Positions 1 through 8,950 of a DNA stretch of 64,000 bases are shown in pieces. A model generated the notes under the pieces. That model did no database searches and was not told where the DNA came from. It saw only the letters and a list, made by a program, of their open reading frames with translations. The position numbers and the translations under genes are program-made. Origin of the DNA: CAVVZJ01 sp963752755. GTDB lineage: Bacteria; Planctomycetota; Planctomycetia; Isosphaerales; Isosphaeraceae. The first letter of the stretch is position 1. Each line of letters starts with the position of its first letter. The DNA is taken from assembly GCA_963752755.1 (NCBI GenBank), contig CAVVZJ010000003.1, positions 1,181,518 through 1,245,517 of the forward strand. The letters are read 5' to 3'.

Positions 1-772
1 GCTTCACACGGGCCGATCATGTCCCCCTTCGGCCAGGGCGAATCGCCGCCCCTGGGACGCGCGGCTCTGTTCGCCTACCGCGTTCTCGAACCGGCCGCGA
101 ATCCGCCCGCGGCGGTCGCGGCCCGGCTCGACACGGGCGACCCCTGGCTCGTCGAGCGGCCCGGCCGGCCGCGGTCGCGTGGCGGTCGTCGCCGGGCCGC
201 TCGACGCCGAGGGCGGCACCCTGCCCGTCAACGCCGACTTCGTGCCCTTGGTCCATACGTTGATCTTCCACCTCGCCGACCCGACCGCCTCCGCGGCCCC
301 CCTCCGACCCGGCGAGCCGATCCGGCTCGACCTGGCCCGGTCGCCCGACGAATCGATCAAGGACGTGAAGATTCAGCTCCCCGACGGCCGCACCGGCCGC
401 GCCGCCGTCGTCCGCCAGGGCGACCGGGCGTCCTTGCGGTTCGACGAGACGACCGACCCGGGCGTCTATCGCCTCGCCCTCCCCGAGCCGATCGGCGGAT
501 TTGCCTATGTCCTGGTCGCCTCCGACGCCCGCGAGTCCGACCCGACTCCCCTGGAACCCGCCGAGGCCGAAAAGCTCGCCGAGGGCTGGCCGTTGACGTT
601 CGTCGCCGACGCCGGTTCGTTCTCGTCCCGGCTCCTCGCCCGCGGCGAATCCGGCCATCGCCCCCTCTGGCGCTGGCTCGTCCTCGCGGCCCTCGGCGGG
701 CTCTGCCTGGAGGTGGTCGCGACCCGCCGGATCGCCCGGTCACGCGGCCTGACCAGGAGCGACGACGCATGA
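1..772 (+). CDS. BatA-like aerotolerance-type membrane protein, C-terminal part
   Basis: The window opens inside this gene, so the N-terminus is missing. The visible part has a beta-rich soluble region followed by one C-terminal membrane segment (about 664-735), ending in a short Arg-rich tail. This matches the C-terminal half of planctomycete BatA-domain proteins, which precede VWA proteins in Bat operons. Codons run in one frame to about 165 and then in the next frame from about 179, so a single-base indel lies in the C/G-rich stretch at 160-180. The stop overlaps the next start by four bases (ATGA at 769-772), so the two are probably translationally coupled. Family assignment rests on context and topology, because the Aer-type N-terminus is outside the window. 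Confidence 0.6.
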   Translation, partial: LHTGRSCPPSARANRRPWDARLCSPTAFSNRPRIRPRRSRPGSTRATPGSSSGPAGRGRVAVVAGPLDAEGGTLPVNADFVPLVHTLIFHLADPTASAAPLRPGEPIRLDLARSPDESIKDVKIQLPDGRTGRAAVVRQGDRASLRFDETTDPGVYRLALPEPIGGFAYVLVASDARESDPTPLEPAEAEKLAEGWPLTFVADAGSFSSRLLARGESGHRPLWRWLVLAALGGLCLEVVATRRIARSRGLTRSDDA

Positions 773-3220
773 AAATCCCCCTGATCGCTGAAATGGCCCT
801 GGACCTCGGCGGCGGCCGTCGCCTGATCCTCGCCGGCGCCGGCGCGGGCTGGCTCTGGCTGGCGCTGGGCGTCGCGGCCCTGACGTTGCTCGTCGTGCTC
901 TATCGCGATGAGCGCCGGCTGGTCTCGCGACGGACCGGCCTCTCGTTGCTCGCCCTGCGACTCGCCGCGGCGGCGTCCCTGGTGGTCGCCCTGTTCGAGC
1001 CGATCGCGGAGCGCTCGTATCGCGAGACGGTCCGCGGCCGGGTGATCGTCGGCGTGGACCTCTCCGAGAGCATGGCCACCACCGACCCCGGCCGCTCCGC
1101 CGAGGAGGCCGCGAAGCTCGGCGAAGCCCTCGGCATCAGCCCGATCCAGGCGGGCAAGCTCTCGCGACGCGAGGTCGCCCGTCGCCTCCTTCAAGGCGAC
1201 TGGCTCCGCCGTCTCGCCGCCGACCACGACGTCGAGCTGATCGGCTTCGCCCGCGAGGCGACGGTCGGCTACACCCCCTCCTCGATGTCCGCCCTCCTGG
1301 CGAAACCGTCGCCGCCCGACGACCCGGCCACCCAGGTCACGGACTGGCGCCCCGTCCTCGACCGCGCCCTCGAAAACTCCGATGGCGCCCCCGTGCTCGG
1401 CGTCGTCCTCCTGACCGACGGCCGCCAGAACGCCGACGGCCCGTCCGACGCCACCGATCGCCTCGCCGCCCGCGGCGTGCCGGTCTTCCCCGTCCTGATC
1501 GGCTCCACCGACCCGCCCCACGATGCCGCGATCGCCTCGGTCAAGGCTCCCGAGCGCGTGTCGAAGGGCGACGCCGCCGACGTCGCGGTCACCGTCAAGC
1601 TCGACGGCGAGGTCCCCGGCACCGAGGTCCCCGTCGTCCTCGAACGCCCCGGCGCCGAGCCGATCCGCCAGGAGGTGACGGTCCCCTCCGACGGCTCCCG
1701 CCCGCTCGCCTCCTTCCGCGTCCCGCTCGAAACGGTCGGCAACCAGCCCCTCACCGTCTCGGTCGGCCCCGTCCCCGGCGACCTCCGGCCCGACAACGAC
1801 CGCCGCACCTTCCAGATCGAGGTGACGGACGACCAGGCCCGCGTCCTCCTGATCGACGGCGAGCCGCGCTGGGAGTTCCGCTACCTCCGCAACGCCCTCC
1901 GCCGCGACCCGCACGTCGCCGTCGAGTCGGTCGTCTTCCGCCAGCCCCCCGCGCTCGCCTCCGCCGAGCCGACCTACCCCTCGTCCGTCCCGTCTCCGCC
2001 CTCCAACGGCCCCGACCCCCTCGGCGCCTTCGACGTCATCGTCGTCGGCGACGTCGCCCCCGACGACCTCCCCCCGGCCGCCTGGCGACGCCTCGAATCC
2101 TACGCCGACCGCCGCGGCGGCACGCTCGTCCTCGCTGCCGGTCCCCGGCTCGCGGACCTGCTCGCCTCCGACGAATCCGCCCGCAAGCTCCTGCCCGTCC
2201 TCGACCCCCGCCCGCTCCCCTTCGACCCCGACGCCGCCGACCCCGCCCACCCGAGCCTCCCGCCCGGATCTGGTCCTGCGCCCCTCGCCCGAAGCCCTGT
2301 CCGACGCCTCCTCCTGGCCCATGCTCCGCTTCGCCGCCGAGCCCGACCGCAGCCTTGCCGTCTGGGACGGCCTGCCCCACCTTCCCTGGGTCCTCGGCGG
2401 CCGTCCCAAGCCGACGGCCACGCCCCTCCTGATCGCTGTCGGCGACGACCTCAGCGCCGATTCCGCGACCGTCTCCGCCGCCATGCCCTATGGCCTCGGC
2501 CAGGTCCTCTGGGTCGGCACCGACGGCACCTGGCGCTGGCGTTACCGCGTCGGCGACGCCTACCACCACCGCTTCTGGGGCCAGGTCGATCCGCTGGGCC
2601 GGCTCCAGCAAGCTGACTGCCGGCAACCGCCTCGTCCGCTTCGGCCCCCTCCGCCCCCGCACCCCCGAAGGCCAGTCCACCCCGCTCCGCGCCCAGTTCT
2701 CCGAGCACGCCCCCTCCCTCTCCCCCGACCTCCTCGTCGCCGCCCGCCTCTTCCGCGCCCGCCCGGCCCCCTCCGCCTCTCCCTCCGGCCGCCCCTCCCT
2801 CGAAACCATCGGGGACCCTCTGATGGTCGTCCCCCTCCGCCCCTCCCCCGACCAGCCCCTCGTCTTCGAAGGCACCGCCCCCCCTCTCCCCCCGGCCTCT
2901 ACGCCGTCCAGCTCGCCGTCCCCCAGCTCCCCGACGCCCCCAACGACTCCGCCCCCCTCGAAATCACCTCCCTCGCCACCCCCGAGTGCATCGAGCTTTC
3001 CGCCACCCGCGACCCCCTCGACCGCCTCGCCACCCCCACCGGCGGCCGCGTCCTCACCCCCCCCGAAGTTTCCTCCCTCGCTCCCCTCATCGCCTCCCGC
3101 AACGAGCCCCGCCTCCGCGTCGCGTCCTCCCCTCTCTGGGACCGCCCCTGGACCCTCGGCCTCTTCTTCGCGATCCTGACGGCGGAGTGGGTCACGCGCA
3201 AGCGGGCGGGCTTGCCCTGA
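769..3220 (+). CDS. VWA-domain membrane protein with glutamine-amidotransferase-like region
   Basis: About 817 residues. Two membrane segments lie in the first 80 residues. A von Willebrand A domain follows, with a DLSES metal-site motif (DxSxS) near residue 100 and LLTDGRQN later. After Ig-like material comes a class I amidotransferase-like fold that begins around VLLIDGEPRWEFRYL. This is the usual layout of planctomycete VWA proteins encoded beside BatA-like genes. The ATG at 769 overlaps the upstream stop. The frame changes three times, near 2262, 2588 and 2890, each beside a run of C or G. Joined, the pieces give one coherent protein to the TGA at 3218-3220, so sequencing indels are more likely than decay. 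Its role is probably envelope assembly or stress tolerance, inferred from the family. Confidence 0.75.
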
Positions 3221-3261
3221 TCTCCGGTCGCCTGGAAGAGAGTGATTCGGGCGGTTCCAGA

Positions 3262-3612
3262 TCAGGCTCCATGCCGATCGAGAAAGTGCTTCAGGACCAG
3301 CGCCGCGTTGTGCTCCTCGTCGCGCGCCGCATAGACGAGCGTCACAGTCCCCTTCGCAGCCTTCTCCCGGAGGAGGGCGATCTCCTCGGACTTGCCAGCC
3401 AGTTCCTTCCGGTAGTGCTTCTGGAACTCTGCCCAGCGGTCCGGATCGTGGCCGAACCAGGTGCGCAACTCGGGGCTCGGCGCCACCTGCTTCAACCAAA
3501 GTTCGAGGGCCGCGCGTGGCTTGCTCACGCCCCGAGGCCAGAGTCGATCGACCAGCACCCGGAACCCGTCCGATGGCGAAGGCGTCTCATACACCCGCTT
3601 CAACTGGATCAT
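3262..3612 (-). CDS. DUF488 (YeaO-like) family protein
   Basis: A complete 116-residue protein. It has the DUF488 hallmark VLVDRLWPRG near residue 20, a WFGHDP motif in the middle and a conserved VTLVYAARDEEHN segment near the end. The ATG at 3612 begins MIQLKRVYE, the usual family N-terminus; the longer upstream extension is Arg/Gly-rich and not family-like. The biochemical role of DUF488 is unknown. It is the last gene of a leftward run (haemoglobin, cupin, cupin, DUF488) divergent from an NsrR-like regulator, with a 180-base gap after the preceding cupin. DUF488 genes recur beside truncated haemoglobins, which supports a shared nitrosative-stress context. Confidence 0.85.
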   Translation of the reverse strand: MIQLKRVYETPSPSDGFRVLVDRLWPRGVSKPRAALELWLKQVAPSPELRTWFGHDPDRWAEFQKHYRKELAGKSEEIALLREKAAKGTVTLVYAARDEEHNAALVLKHFLDRHGA

Positions 3613-3792
3613 CGCCGGTCCCTCCCCGATCGACGACCGTTGCCGTCCCCCGACGCCAGGCACCCGCCGGGGCCGTCCCGCATTCGGCCTGGTCCGGCCG
3701 AAGGGCCGGCCTCCTCGCCGGTCCATTCGAATTTCGGCGTCGTTGCCGGTCCGGACTGCCAGAACGCGGGACGGCCCCGGTGGACGCGGCGA

Positions 3793-4203
3793 TCAGGCCG
3801 TGGCCCCGGCCGTCGGCCGGACCTTCGTCACCAGCACCGTCGAATCTTTCAGGCCGACCAGCGAGTGCGGCTCCCCCGCGGCCAGCACGAGTAGTTGACC
3901 TGCCTTCAGGTCGCGAGACGTGCCGCCCGCGGTGAACCGGACCGAGCCCTCCAGGCAGTGAACCGTGATCTCGCCGGTTGCGTGGTGGGTCGGGATCTCC
4001 TGACCCTCCGCCAGGGCCAGCCGGCGGACCTCCAGGCTCGGCGTCTTCGCCAGCAGGCTCGACGGCCGCCCCAGAAAAACACGAGCGAAGCCCGAAGGGG
4101 CCGGCTGATCCGGCGCCTTCAGGCTCGACGGCCGCCCGCCCGCCTCCGGCGCCGGCCCTTGAACCTCAATCACGCCCACGTAAGGATTCTGTTCCAGAAG
4201 CAC
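3793..4203 (-). CDS. cupin-domain protein
   Basis: 136 residues with a single cupin barrel in the C-terminal two thirds. The first cupin motif reads IPTHHATGEITVHCLEG and carries the metal-binding His pair. The second reads LAAGEPHSLVGLKDST, with its conserved His. The first 45 residues are Pro/Gly-rich and unlike the barrel. The gene sits 42 bases after the preceding cupin (4246-4584) and shares its layout, so the pair probably arose by duplication. Small single-domain cupins next to haemoglobin genes are common in denitrification and NO-stress loci. The substrate is unknown. Confidence 0.8.
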   Translation of the reverse strand: MLLEQNPYVGVIEVQGPAPEAGGRPSSLKAPDQPAPSGFARVFLGRPSSLLAKTPSLEVRRLALAEGQEIPTHHATGEITVHCLEGSVRFTAGGTSRDLKAGQLLVLAAGEPHSLVGLKDSTVLVTKVRPTAGATA

Positions 4204-4245
4204 GGGACACCTCCGTTTCGGTTTCCAGGTGAATCCCGCCGAGCG

Positions 4246-4584
4246 TCACGACTGTTCGGCGAAGAGGATGGTCAACAACACCAGGGAATCTTCGAGCCCC
4301 CGCAACGTGTGCGGCTCGCCGCTCTCCAGGTAGAGCCAGCGGCCGGCCGACAGGTCATGACGGCTGCCCTCGACCTCGATCTCGGCCCGACCGGCCAGGC
4401 ATTGCACCGTGATCGGCCCCGCGACCTGATGCTCGTGGCAGACCTCCCGGCCCTTCGGCAGGACCAGGCGGATGACCTCGAACCGGTCGTTCTTCACCAG
4501 CGCGGTCGTCCTTTGCTCGGTCAGCGACTCGCCGGCCGGCAGCAGATCGACGGGCTCTCCGGGGAATGCATGAGGAATCGCCAT
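4246..4584 (-). CDS. cupin-domain protein
   Basis: 112 residues and a single cupin barrel. The metal-binding HEH lies in VCHEHQVAGPITVQCLAG, and the second motif is LESGEPHTLRGLEDS. The chosen ATG at 4584 follows a GGGAGAGAA ribosome-binding site; a longer start at 4620 would overlap the haemoglobin gene. It lies 39 bases after that gene and is probably co-transcribed with it. Compared with the neighbouring cupin it lacks the Pro-rich N-terminal extension. Its function is probably small-molecule or metal binding in the same stress response, inferred from position. Confidence 0.82.
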   Translation of the reverse strand: MAIPHAFPGEPVDLLPAGESLTEQRTTALVKNDRFEVIRLVLPKGREVCHEHQVAGPITVQCLAGRAEIEVEGSRHDLSAGRWLYLESGEPHTLRGLEDSLVLLTILFAEQS

Positions 4585-4623
4585 GGTGGTTCTCTCCCTT
4601 CCGAGGACCCGTTGCCTCAAGAG

Positions 4624-5058
4624 TTATTCCAGACCCAGCACCTTCGTCATGCCGTCGCGCATCCGCCGCGCCCGCCACAGGAACGCCTCAGCCTCCGGGG
4701 CGTCGCAGAGGTCGCGCACCGTGACCTCGAACAGCGCGATCCAGTGGTCGAAGTGCTCCGCCTCCAGGCCCCCGATCGGCCGGTGCCGCTCCACCGGACG
4801 GCCGGAATACCGCCCGCTCCGCAGCAAGGCCGCCGACCAGAAGTCCACCATCCGGTCCAGGTGGTGGCCCCAGTCGCCCACATGCCGCTCGAAGACCGGC
4901 CCGAGCCGCTCCTCCCGCCGCGCCCTCCGGTAGAATTCCTCCACCACCGCGCGGATCAACGCCTCGTCGATTCCCGCCGCGTCGGCGTGCGGACCGGCCT
5001 CGCCCTCCGTCAGCGCCAGCCCATACGATCGTGCCGCGTACGACGGTTCCATGGGCAT
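4624..5058 (-). CDS. group III truncated haemoglobin
   Basis: 144 residues. The sequence follows the group III truncated globin pattern, with a FYRRARREERLGPVFERHV start of the fold, a GHHLDRMVDFWSAALL helix, a RYSGRP loop and the HFDHWIALFE helix that carries the haem-binding His. Such globins bind O2 or NO and are associated with nitrosative stress. The ATG at 5058 is preceded by a strong GGAGGG site at 6-7 bases; an in-frame ATG two codons later is the alternative. This is the first gene of the leftward operon and faces the NsrR-like gene across 155 bases, which suggests direct regulation by it. Confidence 0.88.
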   Translation of the reverse strand: MPMEPSYAARSYGLALTEGEAGPHADAAGIDEALIRAVVEEFYRRARREERLGPVFERHVGDWGHHLDRMVDFWSAALLRSGRYSGRPVERHRPIGGLEAEHFDHWIALFEVTVRDLCDAPEAEAFLWRARRMRDGMTKVLGLE

Positions 5059-5213
5059 CCCCCTCCCTCCTTCGACCCGCCCAGGCCCCGATTTGCCTTC
5101 TCCGGAGGCCGGGCTTTTAATCTGCATCTAGAATCCATATTATGGTGTGGGGGCGGACTGTCAACACGTTCTCTCGGTTTTTTTCGATCGGACGACCCGG
5201 AGGAGTGGCGACG
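5059..5213. promoter_or_regulatory. divergent promoter region of the haemoglobin operon and NsrR-like gene
   Basis: A short AT-rich stretch (5114-5145) interrupts GC-rich DNA between two divergent genes. It contains TCTAGA at 5129-5134 inside a weak dyad, and TATTAT at 5138-5143, a possible -10 for the rightward gene. An Rrf2 operator is expected here, but no clean copy of a known NsrR site is visible. Confidence 0.4.
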
Positions 5214-5687
5214 ATGCATCTGACGCAGTTCTCCGACTACGCCTTGCGCGTGGCCCTCTACCTGGCCTGCCACCCCGAGACGCGGGTGTCGGTCGAGGAG
5301 ATCAGCCGCGCCTACGGCATCTCCCGGCATCACCTGGTGCGCGTGGTGCAATCCCTGAACGAGCTGGGCGTCGTCGAGTCCCAGCGTGGCCGCGGCGGCG
5401 GCATGCGGCTCGCCCGCGACCCCTCCGAGATCAACGTCGGCTGGCTGATCCGCCGCACCGAGCCCCATTTCCACCTGACCGAGTGCTTCGACCCCGCCAC
5501 CAACACCTGCCCGATCGCCCCCGCCTGCGGCCTGAAAGGCGCCCTCCTCCGCGCCCAGCAAGCCTTCCTCGCGGTGCTCGACGAGTACACCCTCGACCAG
5601 TTCCTCCAGCAACGCCCCGCCCTGGTCCCCCTCCTGGCCGACTCCCTCCGCCGCCACTCCGAGCCTGGAGCGCCCGACCCGGGTTGA
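5214..5687 (+). CDS. Rrf2-family transcriptional regulator, NsrR-like
   Basis: 157 residues. The winged-helix Rrf2 domain starts MHLTQFSDYALRVALYLA and has the recognition region ISRHHLVRVVQSL. Three cysteines, C91, C99 and C105 (spacing 7 and 5), sit in CFDPATNTCPIAPAC, the Fe-S cluster ligand pattern of NsrR and IscR proteins. NsrR senses NO through its cluster and represses NO-detoxification genes. The ATG at 5214 follows GGAGGAG at about 8 bases. It is divergent from the haemoglobin-cupin-DUF488 operon, which fits NsrR better than IscR because no isc/suf genes are nearby. Strong family call; the sensing role is inferred. Confidence 0.85.
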   Translation: MHLTQFSDYALRVALYLACHPETRVSVEEISRAYGISRHHLVRVVQSLNELGVVESQRGRGGGMRLARDPSEINVGWLIRRTEPHFHLTECFDPATNTCPIAPACGLKGALLRAQQAFLAVLDEYTLDQFLQQRPALVPLLADSLRRHSEPGAPDPG

Positions 5688-5790
5688 TCCTTGTCCGTGT
5701 CCCTGGCCGCTCGCGGAAGTAGGCGGGATGGCCATGTCGCCTTCTCCGCACCGACTTGCCCGGCGTGTTGTGCTGGAGTAGCCTTGACGC

Positions 5791-6024
5791 ATGGACTTCG
5801 AGATTATCGGCGATTTGTCGGATGTCGAGACGATCGCGGTGAACCTCTCGATCCGTGAGAACGCCGACCTCAAGGCCCGCTACGGCGGCCGTCGCTGGCG
5901 CAAGCTCAAGGGCGTCGGCACGGTCCGCCTCGCCAACGGCAGCGTGCGGAAGGCCGAACTCCACTGGTACGAGGCCCACGGCGTCGGCAAGCGGAAGATG
6001 AAGATCAAGCGCCTTCTGGATTGA
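5791..6024 (+). CDS. small conserved protein of unknown function
   Basis: 77 residues, intact. It has a DVETIAVN start, a RRWRKLKGVGTVRL centre and the ending ELHWYEAHGVGKRKMKIKRLL. It is basic, with no signal peptide or membrane segment. I recognise the pattern from small proteins widespread in bacteria, often followed by a second small gene like the one six bases downstream here. That pairing suggests a functional pair, possibly toxin-antitoxin-like or regulatory, but no function is established. The ATG follows a GGAG at about 13 bases. Confidence 0.7.
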   Translation: MDFEIIGDLSDVETIAVNLSIRENADLKARYGGRRWRKLKGVGTVRLANGSVRKAELHWYEAHGVGKRKMKIKRLLD

Positions 6025-6030
6025 ACCCCA

Positions 6031-6276
6031 ATGGCCGATTCCCCTCCCCGCCCCGTTTTCGCCGTCTGCGTCGCCAACGACGGCTGCGACGACCTCTCGA
6101 CCGGCATGCTCTACCGCGTCCTTCCCGACGAGGAGGCATCCCGCGAGAACCTGCTGCGCGTCATCGACGACTCGGGCGAGGACTATCTCTATCCGTCGCA
6201 TCGCTTCGTGATCGTCGCCGCGTCACCCTCCGATGAACCGCGACTCCTGGCTGTCGCCTCACCGCCCGGCTCCTGA
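6031..6276 (+). CDS. small conserved protein, partner of the preceding gene
   Basis: 81 residues, starting six bases after the stop of the 77-residue gene. The central part, MLYRVLPDEEASRENLLRVI followed by DDSGEDYLYP, is the recognisable family signature. The protein is acidic, while its neighbour is basic, so the two could form a complex. No catalytic motif is visible. The last 20 residues (ASPSDEP onward) are low-complexity. Function unknown; the confidence is in it being a real gene. Confidence 0.7.
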   Translation: MADSPPRPVFAVCVANDGCDDLSTGMLYRVLPDEEASRENLLRVIDDSGEDYLYPSHRFVIVAASPSDEPRLLAVASPPGS

Positions 6277-6294
6277 CTGCGGATGGCGATTGGC

Positions 6295-6432
6295 TCTGAC
6301 ACCGCCCCGGCGTCCGGGTGCTGAAGGCACAAGCAGTTCCGATTGATGCGTGATCGAACCAGGAGGGCTCGCTGGCCCTCCCGCCGCTCGCCGCTTCGCG
6401 ACCCGGACACCGCGGACGGCGTCCGGGCCACT
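6295..6432 (+). repeat. composite palindromic repeat, copy 1 (left of the nuclease-like gene)
   Basis: This matches 7744-7880 in the same orientation. Shared blocks in order are a GGAC/GTCC-type hairpin, a GAA-loop hairpin (CTGAAGGCACAAGC), a central segment with TGATCGAACC, and at 6386-6432 an inverted two-hairpin module ending GTCCGGGCCAC. The two copies have diverged but share layout and loops. They bracket the lower-GC gene at 6474-7646. Confidence 0.7.
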
Positions 6433-6473
6433 CGCGGTATGGCTCTTGGCGCATCCAAGCTTGCGCGGGAGAA

Positions 6474-7646
6474 TTGCCCGGATTTCCTAGCATAATGGGT
6501 GGTGCGATGGAAGATCTGGAAGAAAAAGAAAGAGACAGACTCGGCACTGAATGGGCTCTTGTGGTTGCGTCTCGTGAGTTGTTGAATATCGCCCTCCGTC
6601 GTGAACAACCCGCTACCTACCGACAGGCGATCAATTTCGGGGCTGATATCGCCCCCAGCGTGCTTGCGCCGGATCGCCGTGTGTTGCGCGGCGTCAAGGA
6701 AAGCGAAGAGGCGAGGTATTACGCGGAGTTGGCGGCAGCGGAATCGGCCTCGACCGGTATGCCGATAACCAGGCTAGAATATATCGAGAGGGAGATAGCC
6801 AAGCTTGAAAAGGGCATCGACGCACTACCCGATGACGCTTCGAAGCTAATGAAGAGTAGGCTGGCAACGCTGAAGCGCGTGCGTCAGGAGATCAGGCCTA
6901 AGAATTATACAGAAAACCAGCTCATTGTACGTGATGCTCTGAAAGTCGAGCGCAAACTTCCGGTTTCAGGCGAGGGGACAGAGTACAAGGAATACCAGGT
7001 TGATGAGCAGCGGCGGCTTCGCATTCGAGTCCTGCATCCTGACCCACCTGAGCATAAGATTGGCGCGGATCTTGTCTACGAATTCTACGATCTGGAAGAT
7101 CAGACCGTTAGGATTGCACTTGTCCAGTACAAGCTTTGGGACGGCAGGAACATGCCACAGGACCCGAGGATGGCTGGACAACTGGCACGGATGCGCGCCC
7201 TCGGCTGCAACGGCGAACTCTGTAAGGCACCAGAGTTGAGGAACGGCAGGCCACCATACCGCTTTCCCCACTGCGCCATGTTCCTGCGGCCGACCGATAG
7301 CCTACAGCACCCGAACGCGAAGCTGGTCTCCAGTGGGTTGCACATCCCGCTTTGCGTTGCGGACGAATCGTGGACGAAGAACAACCGGGGCGGCTTGAGC
7401 ATCAGGAGGGCGACAGTCGAGGGGCAGTCGGTGTCGCACCGCATGTTCGAAGATTTATTCAATGGGTCGTTCCTCGGCTCCAACAGGCTTGCTGTGGTAG
7501 ATATAGAAGAACTGTACAAGAAGACCGGCGTTCTAGACGGTGACGAGTCGATTATCATCCATGCACAGGAATATGCTGTGATGCCGGAGAAGCTAAAGCC
7601 AAAGCGGCGCAAGCGAGACGACGATTGGGTGGCTGAGGGAACGTGA
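6474..7646 (+). CDS. hypothetical protein with possible PD-(D/E)xK-like nuclease core
   Basis: Up to 390 residues, intact, and visibly lower in GC than its neighbours. The N-terminal half is helical and charged. The segment GADLVYEFYDL followed by VRIALVQYKLW (about residues 201-226) has an Asp, a beta strand and a QYK triad, like the D...QxK core of Mrr-type restriction nucleases. A later Cys/His group (CNGELC, FPHC) could bind zinc. The basic tail is KPKRRKRDDD. In-frame ATGs at 6474, 6495 and 6507 are all possible starts and none has a clear ribosome-binding site. Base composition and the flanking direct repeats suggest transfer. A defence nuclease is one possibility; no homologue was recognised with certainty. 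Confidence 0.6.
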   Translation: MPGFPSIMGGAMEDLEEKERDRLGTEWALVVASRELLNIALRREQPATYRQAINFGADIAPSVLAPDRRVLRGVKESEEARYYAELAAAESASTGMPITRLEYIEREIAKLEKGIDALPDDASKLMKSRLATLKRVRQEIRPKNYTENQLIVRDALKVERKLPVSGEGTEYKEYQVDEQRRLRIRVLHPDPPEHKIGADLVYEFYDLEDQTVRIALVQYKLWDGRNMPQDPRMAGQLARMRALGCNGELCKAPELRNGRPPYRFPHCAMFLRPTDSLQHPNAKLVSSGLHIPLCVADESWTKNNRGGLSIRRATVEGQSVSHRMFEDLFNGSFLGSNRLAVVDIEELYKKTGVLDGDESIIIHAQEYAVMPEKLKPKRRKRDDDWVAEGT

Positions 7647-7743
7647 AGCGAGGCCGAATGTGCCTCGGAACGGCAGTCGTTCAGACCTCGCCCCCGAGAG
7701 CCTTGCTCCCAAACCCACAGGAACCCCGACGACGGCCACCGGC

Positions 7744-7880
7744 GGGTGGCCCGGACGCCGCACGCGGCGTCCAGGTGCCGAAGGCACAAGCGGTCCCGGT
7801 TAATGCGTGACCGAACCGGGAGAGCTCGCCGGCCTGTCAACCGTTTGTCGCTTCGCGACCCGGACACCTCGGATGGCCGG
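7744..7880 (+). repeat. composite palindromic repeat, copy 2 (right of the nuclease-like gene)
   Basis: The head is GGGTGGC (7744-7750). Hairpin 1 has arms GGACGCCG / CGGCGTCC, hairpin 2 is TGCC-GAA-GGCA, and the tail is CAAGCGG. A central hairpin with arms TCCCGGTT / AACCGGGA follows, then an inverted module with GTCGCTTCGCGACCCGG. It is a direct copy of 6295-6432, and it abuts the nested palindrome at 7879. Confidence 0.75.
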
Positions 7881-7961
7881 GTGGCATGCCCACGTCTCCG
7901 TGGGCATGTCCGCGAGCCGGTGGACGTCCCACATGCCCACGGAGACGTGGGCATGCCACCC
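7879..7961 (+). repeat. nested palindrome, family B copy 1
   Basis: The outer arms are GGGTGGC / GCCACCC. Inside each arm is its own hairpin, CCCACG-TCTC-CGTGGG on the left, and the right arm is the reverse complement of the left. It could fold as two small hairpins or one long cruciform. Related elements are at 42205, 45966 and 47914. Confidence 0.8.
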
Positions 7962-8040
7962 AAGAACGCCCCTCGATGAAGCTTCGATCGTCCCTACGCA
8001 CTTCGCGGCCGATCTGGACAGGTCCCCTCCAACATCCTTA

Positions 8041-8950
8041 GAGCGCTCGGAAATAATGAGCCGAACGGCACACTGACTGCTCCTTCGTGAATCGGAGAGT
8101 GAGCCCCGGGACCGAAGGAGCACAGGCCATGAAACCGCTCGTCAGCGATGCCCTCTGGGAACGCCTCCAACCGCTGCTGCCGCCCCCGCCCCCACGCCGC
8201 TTCCGCTTCCCCGGCCGCAAGCCCCTGGATTACCGCAAGATCCTCACCGGCATCCTCTTCGTGCTCAAGACCGGCATCGCCTGGGACGACCTGCCCGCCG
8301 AGTGGGGCTGCGGCTGCGGCAAGACCTGTAGTCACTACCTGCGACCTTCTGGCACCAGGCGGGCGTCTGGCTCAAGTTGCACGCCGTGTTGCTGGCCGAA
8401 CTCAACGGCGCCGACCAGATCGACTGGGAGCGGGCGCTGATCGACGCCTCCTTTGCCGAGGCTCCCGAAGGGGGCGAGGACACGGGCCCAAATCCCACCG
8501 ACCGCGGCAGATCGGGCAGCAAGCACCACGTGATGACCGATGCGCACGGTATCCCCTTGTCCGCGACCGTGACCGCGGCCAACGTCAACGAGGTCACGCA
8601 AGTCTTCGCGGTCCTGGACGACATGCCGCCGGTCGGCGGCAAGCCCGGGCCGAAGCGGCAGAAGCCCGAGCGCCTGCAAGGCGACCGCGGCTATGACTCC
8701 GAACCGGTGCGGCAGGAGTTGCGCCGGCGGGGATCACCCCGATCCTGGCCGCCCGCAACACCGAGCACGGGAGCGGGCTGGGGGTCTTCCGCTGGTTCGT
8801 GGAGCGGACCATCTCCTGGCTGCATTCGTTCGGCCGCCTGCGGCGCCGTCTGGATCGGCTCACGGAGCTTCAGGAGGCGTTCCTCCATCTGGCCTGTGCC
8901 CTGATCTGTTTGAGGTTCCTGGGACCATAACCTCATTTTTTCCGAGCCTC
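8041..8950 (+). mobile_element. IS5-family insertion sequence
   Basis: Imperfect terminal inverted repeats: left GAGCGCTCGGAAATAATGAG (8041-8060), right (complement) GAGGCTCGGAAAAAATGAG, ending at 8950. CTTA at 8037-8040 recurs at 8950-8953, consistent with a 3-4 bp target duplication; the exact boundary is uncertain by one base. The element holds one transposase gene and little else. It sits just after the palindrome cluster. Confidence 0.85.
8129..8930 (+). CDS. IS5-family DDE transposase (two frame changes)
   Basis: About 266 residues when joined. The N-terminus MKPLVSDALWERLQPLLP and the LDYRKILTGILFVLKTGIAW segment are typical of IS5-family (IS427-like) enzymes. The DDE residues are visible: D in ALIDASFAEAP, D in QGDRGYDSEPVR and E in FRWFVERTISWLHSFGRL. 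The frame changes near 8335, where one base is missing or a -1 shift occurs at the LRD-FWHQAGVW junction, and again near 8735 in a GGGG run before ITPILAARN. The first site is where IS427-type elements often use programmed frameshifting, but no slippery heptamer is evident. The second looks like a homopolymer error. The stop is at 8928-8930. Confidence 0.85.

Noticed and set aside
8041..8950. Dead IS pseudogene
   Set aside because: The transposase keeps all DDE motifs and the ends are well conserved. Two one-base changes match the error pattern of the whole window.
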